A program made the translations under genes and the position numbers. Positions 1 through 8,785 of a DNA stretch of 64,000 nt are shown in pieces. Positions within the stretch are counted from its first letter, which is position 1. Every line of letters begins with the position of its first letter. Source of the stretch: Dyadobacter jiangsuensis (GTDB taxonomy: Bacteria; Bacteroidota; Bacteroidia; Cytophagales; Spirosomataceae). Under the pieces are notes generated by a model that did not search any database, was not told the origin of the DNA, and saw nothing but the letters and a program-made list of their open reading frames with translations. The stretch spans positions 124,001 through 188,000 of the forward strand of contig NZ_PYAS01000014.1 of the NCBI RefSeq assembly GCF_003014695.1. The letters are read 5' to 3'.

Positions 1-81
1 TGCGCGTACGGGCGAGTTCACGCCTCCGGGAATATAATTTTGTGCTTTTGCGAAAAGTTGCTGGCTGGTTGAAGTATTCAT
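1..81 (-). CDS. hemL: Glutamate-1-semialdehyde 2,1-aminomutase, N-terminal fragment
   Basis: Only the first 27 codons lie in the window; the gene continues past base 1. The ATG at 81 opens a frame containing QQLFAKAQNYIPGGVNSPV, the conserved N-terminus of HemL, the PLP/PMP enzyme that converts glutamate-1-semialdehyde to 5-aminolevulinate for tetrapyrrole synthesis in the cytoplasm. The start lies 20 bases after the stop of the upstream gene on the same strand, so the two are probably co-transcribed. The PLP lysine and the rest of the enzyme are outside the window, so the call rests on the N-terminal motif alone. Confidence 0.85.
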   Translation of the reverse strand, partial: MNTSTSQQLFAKAQNYIPGGVNSPVRA

Positions 82-101
82 TCTGTTAAAAAAGGTTGGT
101 A

Positions 102-1805
102 TTATCTGTCCACCGGCACCCATTTGGAACCGCTGTATTTCAGGACAGGCGTAATCTGGTTTTCATTCGCTTTGGTATAATCAAAGCCCGAGAGCAGGTA
201 TTCCTCACTGCCGAATTTCCGCGATTGCAGACCGGAAGGAAGCTTGTCCTTGTACTTGGAAAGCATCCGCGCGAAGAAAAGCAGCTGGTCGTAGCCCTGG
301 TAGGAATATACCGAAGGAAATGTACTGGTTTTGGTATAATAATTCTTCTGGAATTGGCGGATCGTCTCCTTCTCGCGATCCACATAATCGGCATCGATCA
401 ATGTTAACCGCGTTCCGTAGCGCGACAATCTGGCTTGCTGGGTATTGAAGCTCGTCGAAGTCGCTAAAACCGGCAGCGTATTCAATTTGCGGCCGTTCAG
501 AACTTCGATCAGGTTGCCGCCCGATTCCCCGTCCGATGAAAACAATGCGATGTGCGCCGGTTTGTTGGTTTCAAAGGATGGTACTTTGCTTTCCAGCGAC
601 TCGCGGTCGGGCTGAATGCGGGTAAGGGATATTACCTTCCCTCCTTTGGCCTTCCATTCGGAAGCATAAGAAGCGGCCATCACGGAGTCCTTAGCGGTGT
701 TACCATAGTAAATTACAGTGTTAAGGCCCGGCGAGAGGGTACGCATCCATTGCGCAGCTTTCTGAGTTTGGTAGGCGATCGAAGGATGCCCGAGATAGAT
801 ATTTCCGCTTTTCAGCAGCGCACCGTCGGTCGAAAGCGGATTAAGCATAATGGCGTTGCTCCCCGAAACGAAATCTGCGGCTACATCGAAAGTACCGGCA
901 TACAATGGCCCTATTACCATGTCCGAAAGCTGGAAGTTCTTGTTGTCGGCGATCGCTTGCATGCTTTTGGCATCGTTACTAACGTCGTAAGCCCACAGGT
1001 TAACGGTGATTCCCTCAGCTTGGAGCTGTTCTTTTGCAACCGTCATACCCAGGTAATAATCGTAAGCAAACTGGTTCGAGCGACGTTTGGCAGTATGGAA
1101 TTCATCCAGGCGGAACGGCAGCAATACGGCTACGTCCAGGTAACCTTTCGTCCATTGCGTATCCGACTTCGGTGTACTGCGCTTCGGCGCCTCTTCCACC
1201 TTTTCATTTTTGCGGAATTTGAATTGCTTATCCAGCTGCTCGGCATAGGCCAGGTCGCCCTGCGCAGGCGTGCGTGCCGACTGAATGGATTGATACACCA
1301 TCAATGCAATGTCGCGATCGGAGGGATATTGCTTTTGCAGGTCTTTCAGTTTCAGGAAGTCTTTGATAGCGCCCAGATGGTACTGCTTCAATGCCTGCAC
1401 ATCCTTGTTCAGGGAAGATTCCTTAATCCTGGCCAGTTGATCGAGGCCGTCGTTGATCTGCCCGTTGGCGAGGCTTACCGCGCCCAGCAAATAATACACA
1501 TCATTGATTTTATTCCAACCGGGATACCGGCTCTGCAATTGCAGCAGCATGGGCTTGGCGTCTTTGTAGCGTTTCAGCTGGTAGGCGCTCAATGCGTAAT
1601 AATAATGCGCATAAGGCGAATACGCCGTCTTTGCATTCACACTCGTCATGGGATAGAACTTCTCCATCGCCACGGCGTATTTACCTTGTTTGTAATCTGC
1701 CAGGGCCGACCGGTACCTGCTTTCCGCCTGGGCATTTCCCTGCCCGAATGACGGCTGGTACAGACCGGTATAAACTGTCAAAATCAAAAAAAAGATAATT
1801 CTCAT
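102..1805 (-). CDS. TPR plus periplasmic-binding-fold protein (LpoA-like architecture)
   Basis: A 567-residue exported protein. I chose the ATG at 1805 because it gives a clean signal peptide (MRIIFFLILTVYTGL, cleavage near SFGQ at about residue 22); the longer frame adds 14 residues before it. Residues about 26-160 form TPR-like helical pairs. A linker around 195-220 leads into a type 1 periplasmic-binding fold of the leucine-binding kind (VAVLLPFRLDEF onward) to the C-terminus. No ABC permease or ATPase lies nearby, so transport is not supported. TPR followed by a binding fold is the layout of LpoA, the activator of penicillin-binding protein 1A, so a cell-wall regulatory role is a reasonable inference. 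It sits between yidC and hemL on the same strand. Confidence 0.75.
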   Translation of the reverse strand: MRIIFFLILTVYTGLYQPSFGQGNAQAESRYRSALADYKQGKYAVAMEKFYPMTSVNAKTAYSPYAHYYYALSAYQLKRYKDAKPMLLQLQSRYPGWNKINDVYYLLGAVSLANGQINDGLDQLARIKESSLNKDVQALKQYHLGAIKDFLKLKDLQKQYPSDRDIALMVYQSIQSARTPAQGDLAYAEQLDKQFKFRKNEKVEEAPKRSTPKSDTQWTKGYLDVAVLLPFRLDEFHTAKRRSNQFAYDYYLGMTVAKEQLQAEGITVNLWAYDVSNDAKSMQAIADNKNFQLSDMVIGPLYAGTFDVAADFVSGSNAIMLNPLSTDGALLKSGNIYLGHPSIAYQTQKAAQWMRTLSPGLNTVIYYGNTAKDSVMAASYASEWKAKGGKVISLTRIQPDRESLESKVPSFETNKPAHIALFSSDGESGGNLIEVLNGRKLNTLPVLATSTSFNTQQARLSRYGTRLTLIDADYVDREKETIRQFQKNYYTKTSTFPSVYSYQGYDQLLFFARMLSKYKDKLPSGLQSRKFGSEEYLLSGFDYTKANENQITPVLKYSGSKWVPVDR

Positions 1806-1862
1806 CAGGATTTCGGGGTCAAGATTGTGCTGATTTCCGGACTGCAAAAATCAGCCCAAAAT

Positions 1863-1899
1863 GGAAAAAAACGGGCAATATCCCAATGGAACATTGCCC
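1863..1899 (-). terminator. Rho-independent terminator downstream of yidC
   Basis: The arms GGGCAAT (1873-1879) and ATTGCCC (1893-1899) form a 7-bp stem. On the minus strand the stem is followed by G and a run of seven Ts. It lies 27 bases past the yidC stop. Confidence 0.7.
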
Positions 1900-1925
1900 T
1901 TTATTATTACGATCTGAAAAACCTT

Positions 1926-3734
1926 TTATTTCTTTTTGGTCTTTTTCTCTAATTCAGCTTGCTTCTTTTTTGCCTCTTCCGCAGCCTGCAAAGACTTTTC
2001 AAGATACTTCTGGAATTTGTTCTGCTTCTTCTCGCCGGTAGCGTTTTTCTTGCGGTTCTCTTCAAGGATGTTCTTGATTTTATCCTCATTCACAAAACGC
2101 TTGATCAACAGCTGTTGCGCGATAGTTACGATGTTTGAAACAAAATAATAGAATGTCAAACCAGCCGGGAACGAGTTCAGGATGAACATGAACATCAGCG
2201 GCATTACATAACCCAGGGCCTTCATGTTTACAGGACCAGGTTGCGTAGGCGTGTTCTGGTTATTGTAGTAGGCATATCCAATGCTGGAAGCCGTCATGAG
2301 GATCGTGAACAAGCTGATGTGATTACCGATACCGAAAGGCACATTGAACGGCAGCTTGAAGAACGAGTCGTAAGTCGAAAGGTCGCTGGCCCACAGGAAC
2401 GATTGCTGGCGCAGTTCGATCAGGTTCGGGAAGAGGAAGAATAGCGAGAACAGGATCGGCATGGTGGCCAGTACCGGTACGCATCCGCTCAACGGGCTCA
2501 CGCCTACCTGCTGGTAGAGCTTCATTTGCTCTTGCTGCTGCTTCGCGATATCGTCTTTATTCTGTTCGCGTATCTGTTCGAGCTCAGGCCCGAGGATACG
2601 CATTTTCGCCATGCTGATGTACGATTTGTAAGTCAGCGGCGTCAGCAACGTTTTAACAAACAATACGAGGAGGATGATCAGCAAGCCATAGTTGCTTACA
2701 AACCCTTCGATGAGGTTGAATAGCGGAACGAGGAAAAACTTGTTGATCGGTTTCAGGAATGCGTAGCCGAGGTACACGTTCTGATCGAAGTTTTCCGCCT
2801 TTACTTTGTCTACAATATGGTACTCGTTCGGTCCGAGATAGAACTGGAAGTTCGCCTCCCCTTTCTGCACAGCGGCAGTAGGGATACCCGCGAAGATGTT
2901 CATGTTTTTCACGATCACCGTGTCTTCCGCATTCACATTCGCACGCATGGTCACGTTTGTCAGCGGTTGTTTTTCCGCGATCAGACCCGCCAGGAAGTAT
3001 TTGTGCTTGATAGTAAACCATTTCACCGGGTCAGCCGTCTTCTCCTCTTCATTCGAAGTAGGGCTGGTAGGAAGGCTTTTCAGCTCGTCCGTGTAGTAGT
3101 TAACGGTAACTACCTCACGGTTTTTCTTCATATCGTTTTCCAGTTGCAGCAGGTCGTTATCCCAGTGGAATTCCACCGACTTGTTGGCTGGCAATGCGCC
3201 GCTGGCTTTGATACCATAGTCGATCACATAACCGCTTCCGCGTACGACGTAAGTCTGCTCCACGGTCTGGTTGTTTTTCAGTGTCGTCTTGTAGGTAATC
3301 ACCGCCGAATCCTTCTCAGCCAACGTACGGTCCTGCGCATCGGTACTGAAAGTCTGGTTGGTCAATCTCACATCCCCGGTTTGCGTCGGCAAATCGATCT
3401 GGAAATTGTTGTGTTTTTCGGCAATCAGGTAAAGTGGTTTCTGATCGTAGGTTTTGTAGTTTTTCAACATTACCTCTTTCATAACCCCACCCTTGTTGGT
3501 GAAAACCACGCGGGCGTCCTTCGTTTCGATTACCAGGTCCTTTTGAGGAACGACGGTGGAATCAACTGATTGTGAGGAATTCTGGGTAGTATCCGAAGTG
3601 ACAGACGCGGGCTTGGCAGCTGCTTTCTTCACCTCCGCTACCGGCGTGGGTTCCACAGGTTTCGGAACCAGTACCTGGTAGCCTATCAGCATCAGCATGA
3701 TCAAGACCAGGCCGATTACAAAATTTTTATCCAT
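1926..3734 (-). CDS. yidC: Membrane protein insertase YidC
   Basis: A 602-residue YidC/Oxa1 insertase that integrates and folds inner-membrane proteins with or without SecYEG. The sequence shows an N-terminal membrane segment (about residues 5-22), a low-complexity linker, a large periplasmic beta domain (about 65-340), and the conserved five-helix core starting around FFLVPLFNLIEGFVSNYGL. Conserved core stretches include YKSYISMAKMRILGPELEQI and GVSPLSGCVPVLATMPILF. The C-terminal tail is Lys-rich (ends KKTKKK), as in YidC proteins that contact the ribosome. Length and domain order match the Bacteroidota form. It lies 87 bases downstream of pyrG. Confidence 0.97.
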   Translation of the reverse strand: MDKNFVIGLVLIMLMLIGYQVLVPKPVEPTPVAEVKKAAAKPASVTSDTTQNSSQSVDSTVVPQKDLVIETKDARVVFTNKGGVMKEVMLKNYKTYDQKPLYLIAEKHNNFQIDLPTQTGDVRLTNQTFSTDAQDRTLAEKDSAVITYKTTLKNNQTVEQTYVVRGSGYVIDYGIKASGALPANKSVEFHWDNDLLQLENDMKKNREVVTVNYYTDELKSLPTSPTSNEEEKTADPVKWFTIKHKYFLAGLIAEKQPLTNVTMRANVNAEDTVIVKNMNIFAGIPTAAVQKGEANFQFYLGPNEYHIVDKVKAENFDQNVYLGYAFLKPINKFFLVPLFNLIEGFVSNYGLLIILLVLFVKTLLTPLTYKSYISMAKMRILGPELEQIREQNKDDIAKQQQEQMKLYQQVGVSPLSGCVPVLATMPILFSLFFLFPNLIELRQQSFLWASDLSTYDSFFKLPFNVPFGIGNHISLFTILMTASSIGYAYYNNQNTPTQPGPVNMKALGYVMPLMFMFILNSFPAGLTFYYFVSNIVTIAQQLLIKRFVNEDKIKNILEENRKKNATGEKKQNKFQKYLEKSLQAAEEAKKKQAELEKKTKKK

Positions 3735-3821
3735 TATTTACTTTAAATTGTTGAAATAACATACCGCTTATAAGGCGGCAAAGGTAACAAGTTTTTTCGC
3801 TTAACAGGCCTTAAAATGTGA

Positions 3822-5486
3822 TCAGTGGGAAACCGGTGTCAGGGTTCCTACGGATCTCTTCTGCGTTGAATAGGCCAACGCGGCAGCCACGAAATTCACG
3901 AAGATCGGGTGCGGGTTCATCACCGTGCTTTTCAGCTCAGGGTGGAACTGTACTCCGATGTAGAATGGGTGCGAAGGCATCTCCACCATTTCAACCAGGT
4001 TATTGTCGGGATTGATACCGGTAGCCACCAGGCCTTTTTCATCGAACTCTTTGAGATACTTGTTGTTGAACTCGTAGCGGTGACGGTGACGCTCGCTGAT
4101 ATTGGTCTTGCCGTAGATCTTGTGGGCCAATGTGTCCTTTTTAACACGGCACGGATAAGCCCCCAGACGCATCGTTCCTCCTTTATTGGAAACGTCTTTC
4201 TGATCTTTCATCAGGTGGATCACCGGATGTGAAGTGGTAGCATCCATTTCAACCGAATGCGCATTCTCCCACCCGATCACATTACGTGCGTACTCGATCA
4301 CGGCCATTTGCATACCGAGGCAGATTCCAAAGAAAGGGATATTGTTCTCGCGCACATATTGGATCGCGGCGATCTTGCCTTCGATACCACGCTCGCCGAA
4401 ACCAGGAGCAACCAGTACGCCATCGAGGTTTTCCAGTTTTTCAACCGCGTTCTCGGCAGTAAGGCTTTCGGAGTGTATCCATTCGATATTCACTTTGCAT
4501 TCGTTGGCTGCACCGGCATGGATAAACGATTCCACGATCGATTTATAAGCGTCGTGCAGCTCTACATATTTACCCACCAGACCAATACGAACGGAGTCGA
4601 TCGGATTTTTCAGTCTGGAAAGGAACGTCTTCCAAGAGTCGAGATCAACGTCTTTATCATTATAAATGTCGAGCATATATAATGCACGCTGGTCGAGGCG
4701 CTCTTTGAGCATCAGCAAAGGCACGGCATAAATGGTGTCCGCGTCCATGGCTTCGATCACCGAGTTCACCTGTACGTTACAGAACAGCGCGATTTTCTTG
4801 CGGATATCGTAAGGCAACGGATGTTCCGTACGGCACACGAGGATGTCCGGCTGGATACCCGACTCCTGCAACATTCTTACAGAGTGCTGCGTCGGCTTGG
4901 TTTTCAGCTCACCCGCAGAGTTCAGGTAAGGGATCAATGTAAGGTGTATCACCAGCGTATCCTGGTGGTCCATTTCGAATTTCACCTGACGAACCGCTTC
5001 CAGGAACGGCAGGGATTCGATATCACCTACGCAACCACCGATTTCCGTAATCACAATATCATAATCGCCGGACTGGCCCAGCAACAGCATGTTTCTTTTC
5101 AGTTCGTCGGTAATGTGCGGAACCACCTGCACGGTTTTTCCGAGGAAGTCGCCGCGACGCTCGGCGGTAATAACGTTGTGGTAGATACGCCCTGTGGTGA
5201 CGTTGTTTGCTTGTGAAGTGCGAACGTTCAGAAAACGCTCGTAATGGCCCAGGTCGAGATCGGTTTCGGCCCCGTCGTCTGTTACGTAGCATTCGCCATG
5301 CTCGTAGGGGTTCATGGTGCCCGGGTCGATATTCAGATACGGGTCAAATTTCTGGATTGTGACCGAGAGACCTCTCGCTTGTAGTAGTTTAGCTAGTGAT
5401 GAGGCAATGATTCCCTTGCCAAGTGAAGATGTAACACCGCCCGTAACGAAAATGTACTTAGCGGTCTTTCGTGCTTTGGAAGCCAT
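3822..5486 (-). CDS. pyrG: CTP synthase
   Basis: A 554-residue CTP synthase that makes CTP from UTP, ATP and glutamine in the last step of pyrimidine nucleotide synthesis. The start at 5486 gives MASKARKTAKYIFVTGGV, the usual N-terminus; a longer frame adds 12 residues without support. The N-terminal synthetase domain carries TGGVTSSLGKG and MDADTIYAVP. The C-terminal class I glutaminase domain has the nucleophile in GICLGMQ (Cys389) and the HPE motif in VQFHPELKS near the end. It is the first gene of a minus-strand run ahead of yidC. A TATCTTTG box upstream (5520-5527, minus strand) fits the Bacteroidota -7 element. Confidence 0.98.
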   Translation of the reverse strand: MASKARKTAKYIFVTGGVTSSLGKGIIASSLAKLLQARGLSVTIQKFDPYLNIDPGTMNPYEHGECYVTDDGAETDLDLGHYERFLNVRTSQANNVTTGRIYHNVITAERRGDFLGKTVQVVPHITDELKRNMLLLGQSGDYDIVITEIGGCVGDIESLPFLEAVRQVKFEMDHQDTLVIHLTLIPYLNSAGELKTKPTQHSVRMLQESGIQPDILVCRTEHPLPYDIRKKIALFCNVQVNSVIEAMDADTIYAVPLLMLKERLDQRALYMLDIYNDKDVDLDSWKTFLSRLKNPIDSVRIGLVGKYVELHDAYKSIVESFIHAGAANECKVNIEWIHSESLTAENAVEKLENLDGVLVAPGFGERGIEGKIAAIQYVRENNIPFFGICLGMQMAVIEYARNVIGWENAHSVEMDATTSHPVIHLMKDQKDVSNKGGTMRLGAYPCRVKKDTLAHKIYGKTNISERHRHRYEFNNKYLKEFDEKGLVATGINPDNNLVEMVEMPSHPFYIGVQFHPELKSTVMNPHPIFVNFVAAALAYSTQKRSVGTLTPVSH

Positions 5487-5869
5487 AAGACTTTGCTGTT
5501 TTTCTATGATTACGGGATACAAAGATACAGGATTATTAGAAGAATCTAAGCGGGGCGTGTTTAAATATTTGGCTGGAAAACAGTAAGCGCCTGGCTGTCT
5601 GGTTGGTAATAAAATATAATTTTTTCTTGCCCCACGCCCTGGAATCGCACTTTTCGATCGAAAGTGTACGACCTGACACCTTCATAAAATGGGTAAAATT
5701 CCATTTAAAAAAAATGTATTGAAAAATTTATATTCTCAAACTCCGCCCTGCTCTCGCACGCCTGTGGCCAATTCCTTGCAACGACATACAAAATAAGGCA
5801 ACGGCAGGCCTTTCCAGAATTTAAATTTCTATTTTGCATTTATTCCAAACCTTTATCACCTCAATACAA
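5487..5869. promoter_or_regulatory. Divergent intergenic region between pyrG and the PIG-L gene
   Basis: 383 bases without a gene. On the minus strand TATCTTTG (5520-5527) matches the -7 consensus TAnnTTTG and is a likely pyrG promoter element, but I found no well-spaced TTG for it. A near-perfect palindrome, CACTTT-T-CGATCG-AAAGTG, sits at 5648-5666. The rest is AT-rich with no convincing small ORF or RNA. Confidence 0.45.
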
Positions 5870-6766
5870 ATGATCAGAAAGTTATTGCTCCTTCCCGCAT
5901 TGCTATTTTGCGGCGCCACTGCCTGGGCGCAGGCAGCCTCGGATTCGAAGAAACCGCTCAACATTATCGTCTTCGGTGCCCACCCCGACGACTGCGATCT
6001 CGGCGCCGGCGGCATTGCCTCCATTTACTCATCGATGGGGCACAAGGTGAAATTCGTCTCGATGACCAACGGCGACAAAGGACACCAGGACATTGGCGGC
6101 GGAGAATTGGCTAATCGCCGCTACAAAGAAGCACAGGAAGCCGCACGCCGCTGGGGAATCCAATACGACATTCTCGATAACCATGATGGCGAGCTGTTCC
6201 CGACCCTGGAAAACCGCCTCGCCGTGATCCGTAAAATCCGCGAATGGAATGCAGATGTGGTCATTGCGCCGCGTACGAACGATTATCACCCCGATCACCG
6301 CAATACAGGCGTGGTCGTGCAGGATGCTGCGTACCTGGTAATCGTACCGAATATTTTGAGCAGCGTGCCTCCGCTCACCAAGAACCCGGTTTTCCTCTAT
6401 TTCCGCGACCGTTTTCAAAGACCGAACCCATTCCGCCCGGATATTGCCATCGATATCACCGAAACGCTTGCTAAAAAAGTAGACGGACTCGATGCACACG
6501 TTTCCCAATTTTATGAGTGGCTTCCCTGGACGAGCGGCGATCTTGCTAACGTTCCCAAAGACGTAGTCGAGCGTAAAAAGTGGCTCCTCGCCTCAATGGA
6601 AAGACGCTCCTCAGTGAACCCGGAAATCAAGACTTCGCTGGAAAAATGGTACGGTACCGAGAAGGCTGAGAAGGTGAAATATGTGGAGGTTTTCGAGGTC
6701 ACCGAATATGGAAAGCAGCCCTCGGCTGACGAGGTAAGGCGGCTATTTCCGATGCTGCCGAAATGA
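5870..6766 (+). CDS. PIG-L family deacetylase, exported
   Basis: A 298-residue member of the PIG-L / LmbE zinc deacetylase family, which removes N-acetyl groups from sugar conjugates. The ATG at 5870 gives a signal peptide (IRKLLLLPALLFCGATAWAQ, cleavage near residue 21), so it should act in the periplasm; the frame is also open 12 codons upstream. The zinc and catalytic motif HPDD is at residues 38-41 (FGAHPDDCDLGAGG), and a second metal motif HPDH occurs in NDYHPDHRNTG. The substrate cannot be told from sequence. It is convergent with nspC across an inverted repeat array that may act as terminator. Confidence 0.88.
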   Translation: MIRKLLLLPALLFCGATAWAQAASDSKKPLNIIVFGAHPDDCDLGAGGIASIYSSMGHKVKFVSMTNGDKGHQDIGGGELANRRYKEAQEAARRWGIQYDILDNHDGELFPTLENRLAVIRKIREWNADVVIAPRTNDYHPDHRNTGVVVQDAAYLVIVPNILSSVPPLTKNPVFLYFRDRFQRPNPFRPDIAIDITETLAKKVDGLDAHVSQFYEWLPWTSGDLANVPKDVVERKKWLLASMERRSSVNPEIKTSLEKWYGTEKAEKVKYVEVFEVTEYGKQPSADEVRRLFPMLPK

Positions 6767-6853
6767 ATGAGTGAATGTGCGAATGAGTGAATGAGTGAAT
6801 GTTTTTTCAGTCCAAAATATTCACTCATTCACTCATTCACTCATTCACTCATT
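6765..6853. repeat. Inverted pair of 8-bp tandem repeat arrays
   Basis: The left arm repeats GAATGAGT (6765-6801) and the right arm repeats its complement ACTCATTC (6821-6853), with a loop of about 20 bases. A 21-bp perfect stem forms between 6781-6801 and 6826-6846. It starts in the PIG-L stop codon and lies between two convergent genes, so it may end transcription from both sides. It is the first of three such inverted short-repeat cassettes in the window. Confidence 0.85.
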
Positions 6854-6916
6854 AGAACTTTTCCGCGAATCCCTTCAAGCCACAAGTAACGAAACTTGCA
6901 AATCAGTTTACTCTTA

Positions 6917-8074
6917 CTACGATAACCTGTCCTTGAAACTTTCGTACCCATAGGAACGTACAAGTTGAAAACTTTGGTCAGCTTTCCATATCCCGATGGA
7001 AGGTAAATTAACACCGTTAAATGTGGTGGTCTTCACCATCGTGTAGTGGATCATATCCTCAAATATAATTTTATCGCCAATTTCGAGGGGCTTATCGAAT
7101 GAGTAGTCGCCCATGTAGTCACCTGCCAGGCAGGTCATTCCACCCAATCTGTAAGTCGGCTTTCCTTCTACCGGCTCCTGGTGAGCACCGCGGATCGCGG
7201 GCTTGTAGGGCATCTCCAGCGTATCGGGCATATGAGCTGCAAATGAGGTGTCCAGAATAGCCACATCGATACCCTGGCTGTCGAGCACATCGAGCACGGT
7301 CGTGTATAATATTCCGGTGCGCCAGGCAATGGCTGAACCCGGTTCCAGGATCACTTCCAGATTGTACTTTTCTTTGATAGTACTAACTAATTTTATTAGC
7401 TTACTAATATCATATCCTTCCCTGGTCATAAGATGCCCGCCGCCCATGTTGAGCCACTTCGCCTGATGCAGTAAATCCCCGAACCTTTCTTCCAATGCGG
7501 CGAGCGTACGCTCCAGAGTGTCGCTGCCATTTTCGCAGAGCGTATGAAAGTGAATGCCGTCGATCCCTGCGGGAAGCTCGTCGGGCAGCTTGTCGCGCGT
7601 AACGCCCAGGCGCGAGCCCGGTACGCACGGGTTATACATGTCCGTGGCCACCTCCGAGTACTGCGGGTTCACGCGGATACCGCACGATAATGTCTTACCC
7701 GGGTTAGCCGCCTTGTAAGCCTCTACCCTGCCCTGGAACCGTTCCCATTGACTGAGCGAGTTGAAGGTAATATGGCTGCTGCGCTGCATGATCTCTTCAA
7801 ACTCGCTGTCGAGGTACGCAGGCATATAGGTATGCGACTGGTAGCCCATAAAATCGTTGATCAGCTTCACTTCGTTGAGCGAGCTGGCGGTGGCACCCGA
7901 AAGGTATTCCTTCACAATTGGGAATGCGCTATACATGGAAAACCCTTTGAGTGCGAGGATAATCTGGCATCCCGCCGCCTTCTGGACCGAGTCGATCAAT
8001 TCGAGGTTCTTGCGGAGCAACTCCTCTTCCAATACGAAACAGGGAGACGGAATTTCTTTAAAATCGATAGCCAT
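6917..8074 (-). CDS. nspC: Carboxynorspermidine decarboxylase
   Basis: A 385-residue PLP enzyme of the alanine racemase / group IV decarboxylase fold. It decarboxylates carboxynorspermidine or carboxyspermidine in the alternative polyamine pathway common in Bacteroidota. Landmarks are the PLP lysine in ILALKGFSMYSAFP (Lys43), LNMGGGHLMTREGYD, the phosphate-binding LEPGSAIAW, and IDGIHFHTLCENGSD with the conserved Cys. Length matches NspC. The partner dehydrogenase is not in this window. It is transcribed away from the exonuclease gene at 8198, with overlapping promoter-like boxes between them. Confidence 0.93.
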   Translation of the reverse strand: MAIDFKEIPSPCFVLEEELLRKNLELIDSVQKAAGCQIILALKGFSMYSAFPIVKEYLSGATASSLNEVKLINDFMGYQSHTYMPAYLDSEFEEIMQRSSHITFNSLSQWERFQGRVEAYKAANPGKTLSCGIRVNPQYSEVATDMYNPCVPGSRLGVTRDKLPDELPAGIDGIHFHTLCENGSDTLERTLAALEERFGDLLHQAKWLNMGGGHLMTREGYDISKLIKLVSTIKEKYNLEVILEPGSAIAWRTGILYTTVLDVLDSQGIDVAILDTSFAAHMPDTLEMPYKPAIRGAHQEPVEGKPTYRLGGMTCLAGDYMGDYSFDKPLEIGDKIIFEDMIHYTMVKTTTFNGVNLPSIGIWKADQSFQLVRSYGYESFKDRLS

Positions 8075-8117
8075 TTGCTATAAATGAGTGTTGGTAGAAT
8101 CTTCTTGCATGCAATGA

Positions 8118-8150
8118 TTGCATAATTTTGTACACAAAACTATAAGTTTG
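8118..8150. promoter_or_regulatory. Overlapping divergent -7 boxes between nspC and the exonuclease gene
   Basis: On the plus strand TTG (8118-8120), 22 bases, then TAAGTTTG (8143-8150) fits TTG / TAnnTTTG spacing. On the minus strand TAGTTTTG reads from 8142 to 8135 and abuts the plus-strand box. The two promoters would share the same DNA and could exclude each other. Confidence 0.45.
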
Positions 8151-8197
8151 AGTTTCCAAATCATGACCATTTTTCACACAGCCCCGAAAGCCTGCCT

Positions 8198-8785
8198 ATG
8201 TCCTTCCTTGTTTTAGATATCGAAATGACCGGGCCGGAGCCGGGTTGGAATGAAATTATCCAGATCGGCGCGGAGTTTTTTGACGACAACTGGCGATCGC
8301 TCGGAACATACCTGCAAAATGTGTATCCAGAGAATGAGGAGGCATTTTCGGTGAAATCCGAAGAGGTGCACGGGCTTTCCCTCGACGACCTCGAAGACGC
8401 GCCGATGATCTACGACGTACTCCCCGAATTTGAAAAGTGGATCAAAAAACTGAACGTCGGCAAACCCAGCCTTGCCAATGTGGTCATTTGCGGCCAGAGT
8501 GTGATCAACGACATCAATTTCCTGCGTTTCGCCTACCGCAACGAAAAAATGAAGTGGGGCTTTTCCAACAAGCAGCTCGACCTGCACACCGTCTCCTATT
8601 TATTTTTCCAGATCCTCGAAAAGAATGGCAGGCAAGTGCCGCGTTCGCTGAGCCTCGGGTCGGTGGCAAGCTATTTTGGGTTCGAACGGGAGGAGGAAAC
8701 GCACAATGCATTGGAAGATGCCCGCCTTACCGCCAAATGCTTTAAAGAATTCTTCAAGCTCATCGACCACGTCAAGCTCATATGA
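8198..8785 (+). CDS. DEDDh 3'-5' exonuclease, oligoribonuclease/RNase T-like
   Basis: A 195-residue single-domain 3'-5' exonuclease. Exo I is LVLDIEMTGPEPG, with the acidic pair Asp7 and Glu9. Exo III is THNALEDA, with His169 and Asp174 in the DEDDh arrangement. DIEMTG resembles oligoribonuclease (DxEMTGL), and the length is similar, but the middle region does not settle oligoribonuclease against a general DnaQ-like nuclease. It probably degrades short RNA or single-stranded DNA in the cytoplasm. Its TGA overlaps the ATG of the bestrophin gene (ATGA), so the two are translationally coupled. Confidence 0.85.
   Translation: MSFLVLDIEMTGPEPGWNEIIQIGAEFFDDNWRSLGTYLQNVYPENEEAFSVKSEEVHGLSLDDLEDAPMIYDVLPEFEKWIKKLNVGKPSLANVVICGQSVINDINFLRFAYRNEKMKWGFSNKQLDLHTVSYLFFQILEKNGRQVPRSLSLGSVASYFGFEREEETHNALEDARLTAKCFKEFFKLIDHVKLI

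Noticed and set aside
552..1751. 399-codon plus-strand frame opposite the TPR/binding-fold gene
   Set aside because: It is antisense to a well-formed exported protein gene and has no domain, signal or start support; long antisense frames are common at this GC content.
2817..3569. 250-codon plus-strand frame opposite yidC
   Set aside because: It lies within the complement of a conserved essential gene and has no recognisable protein.
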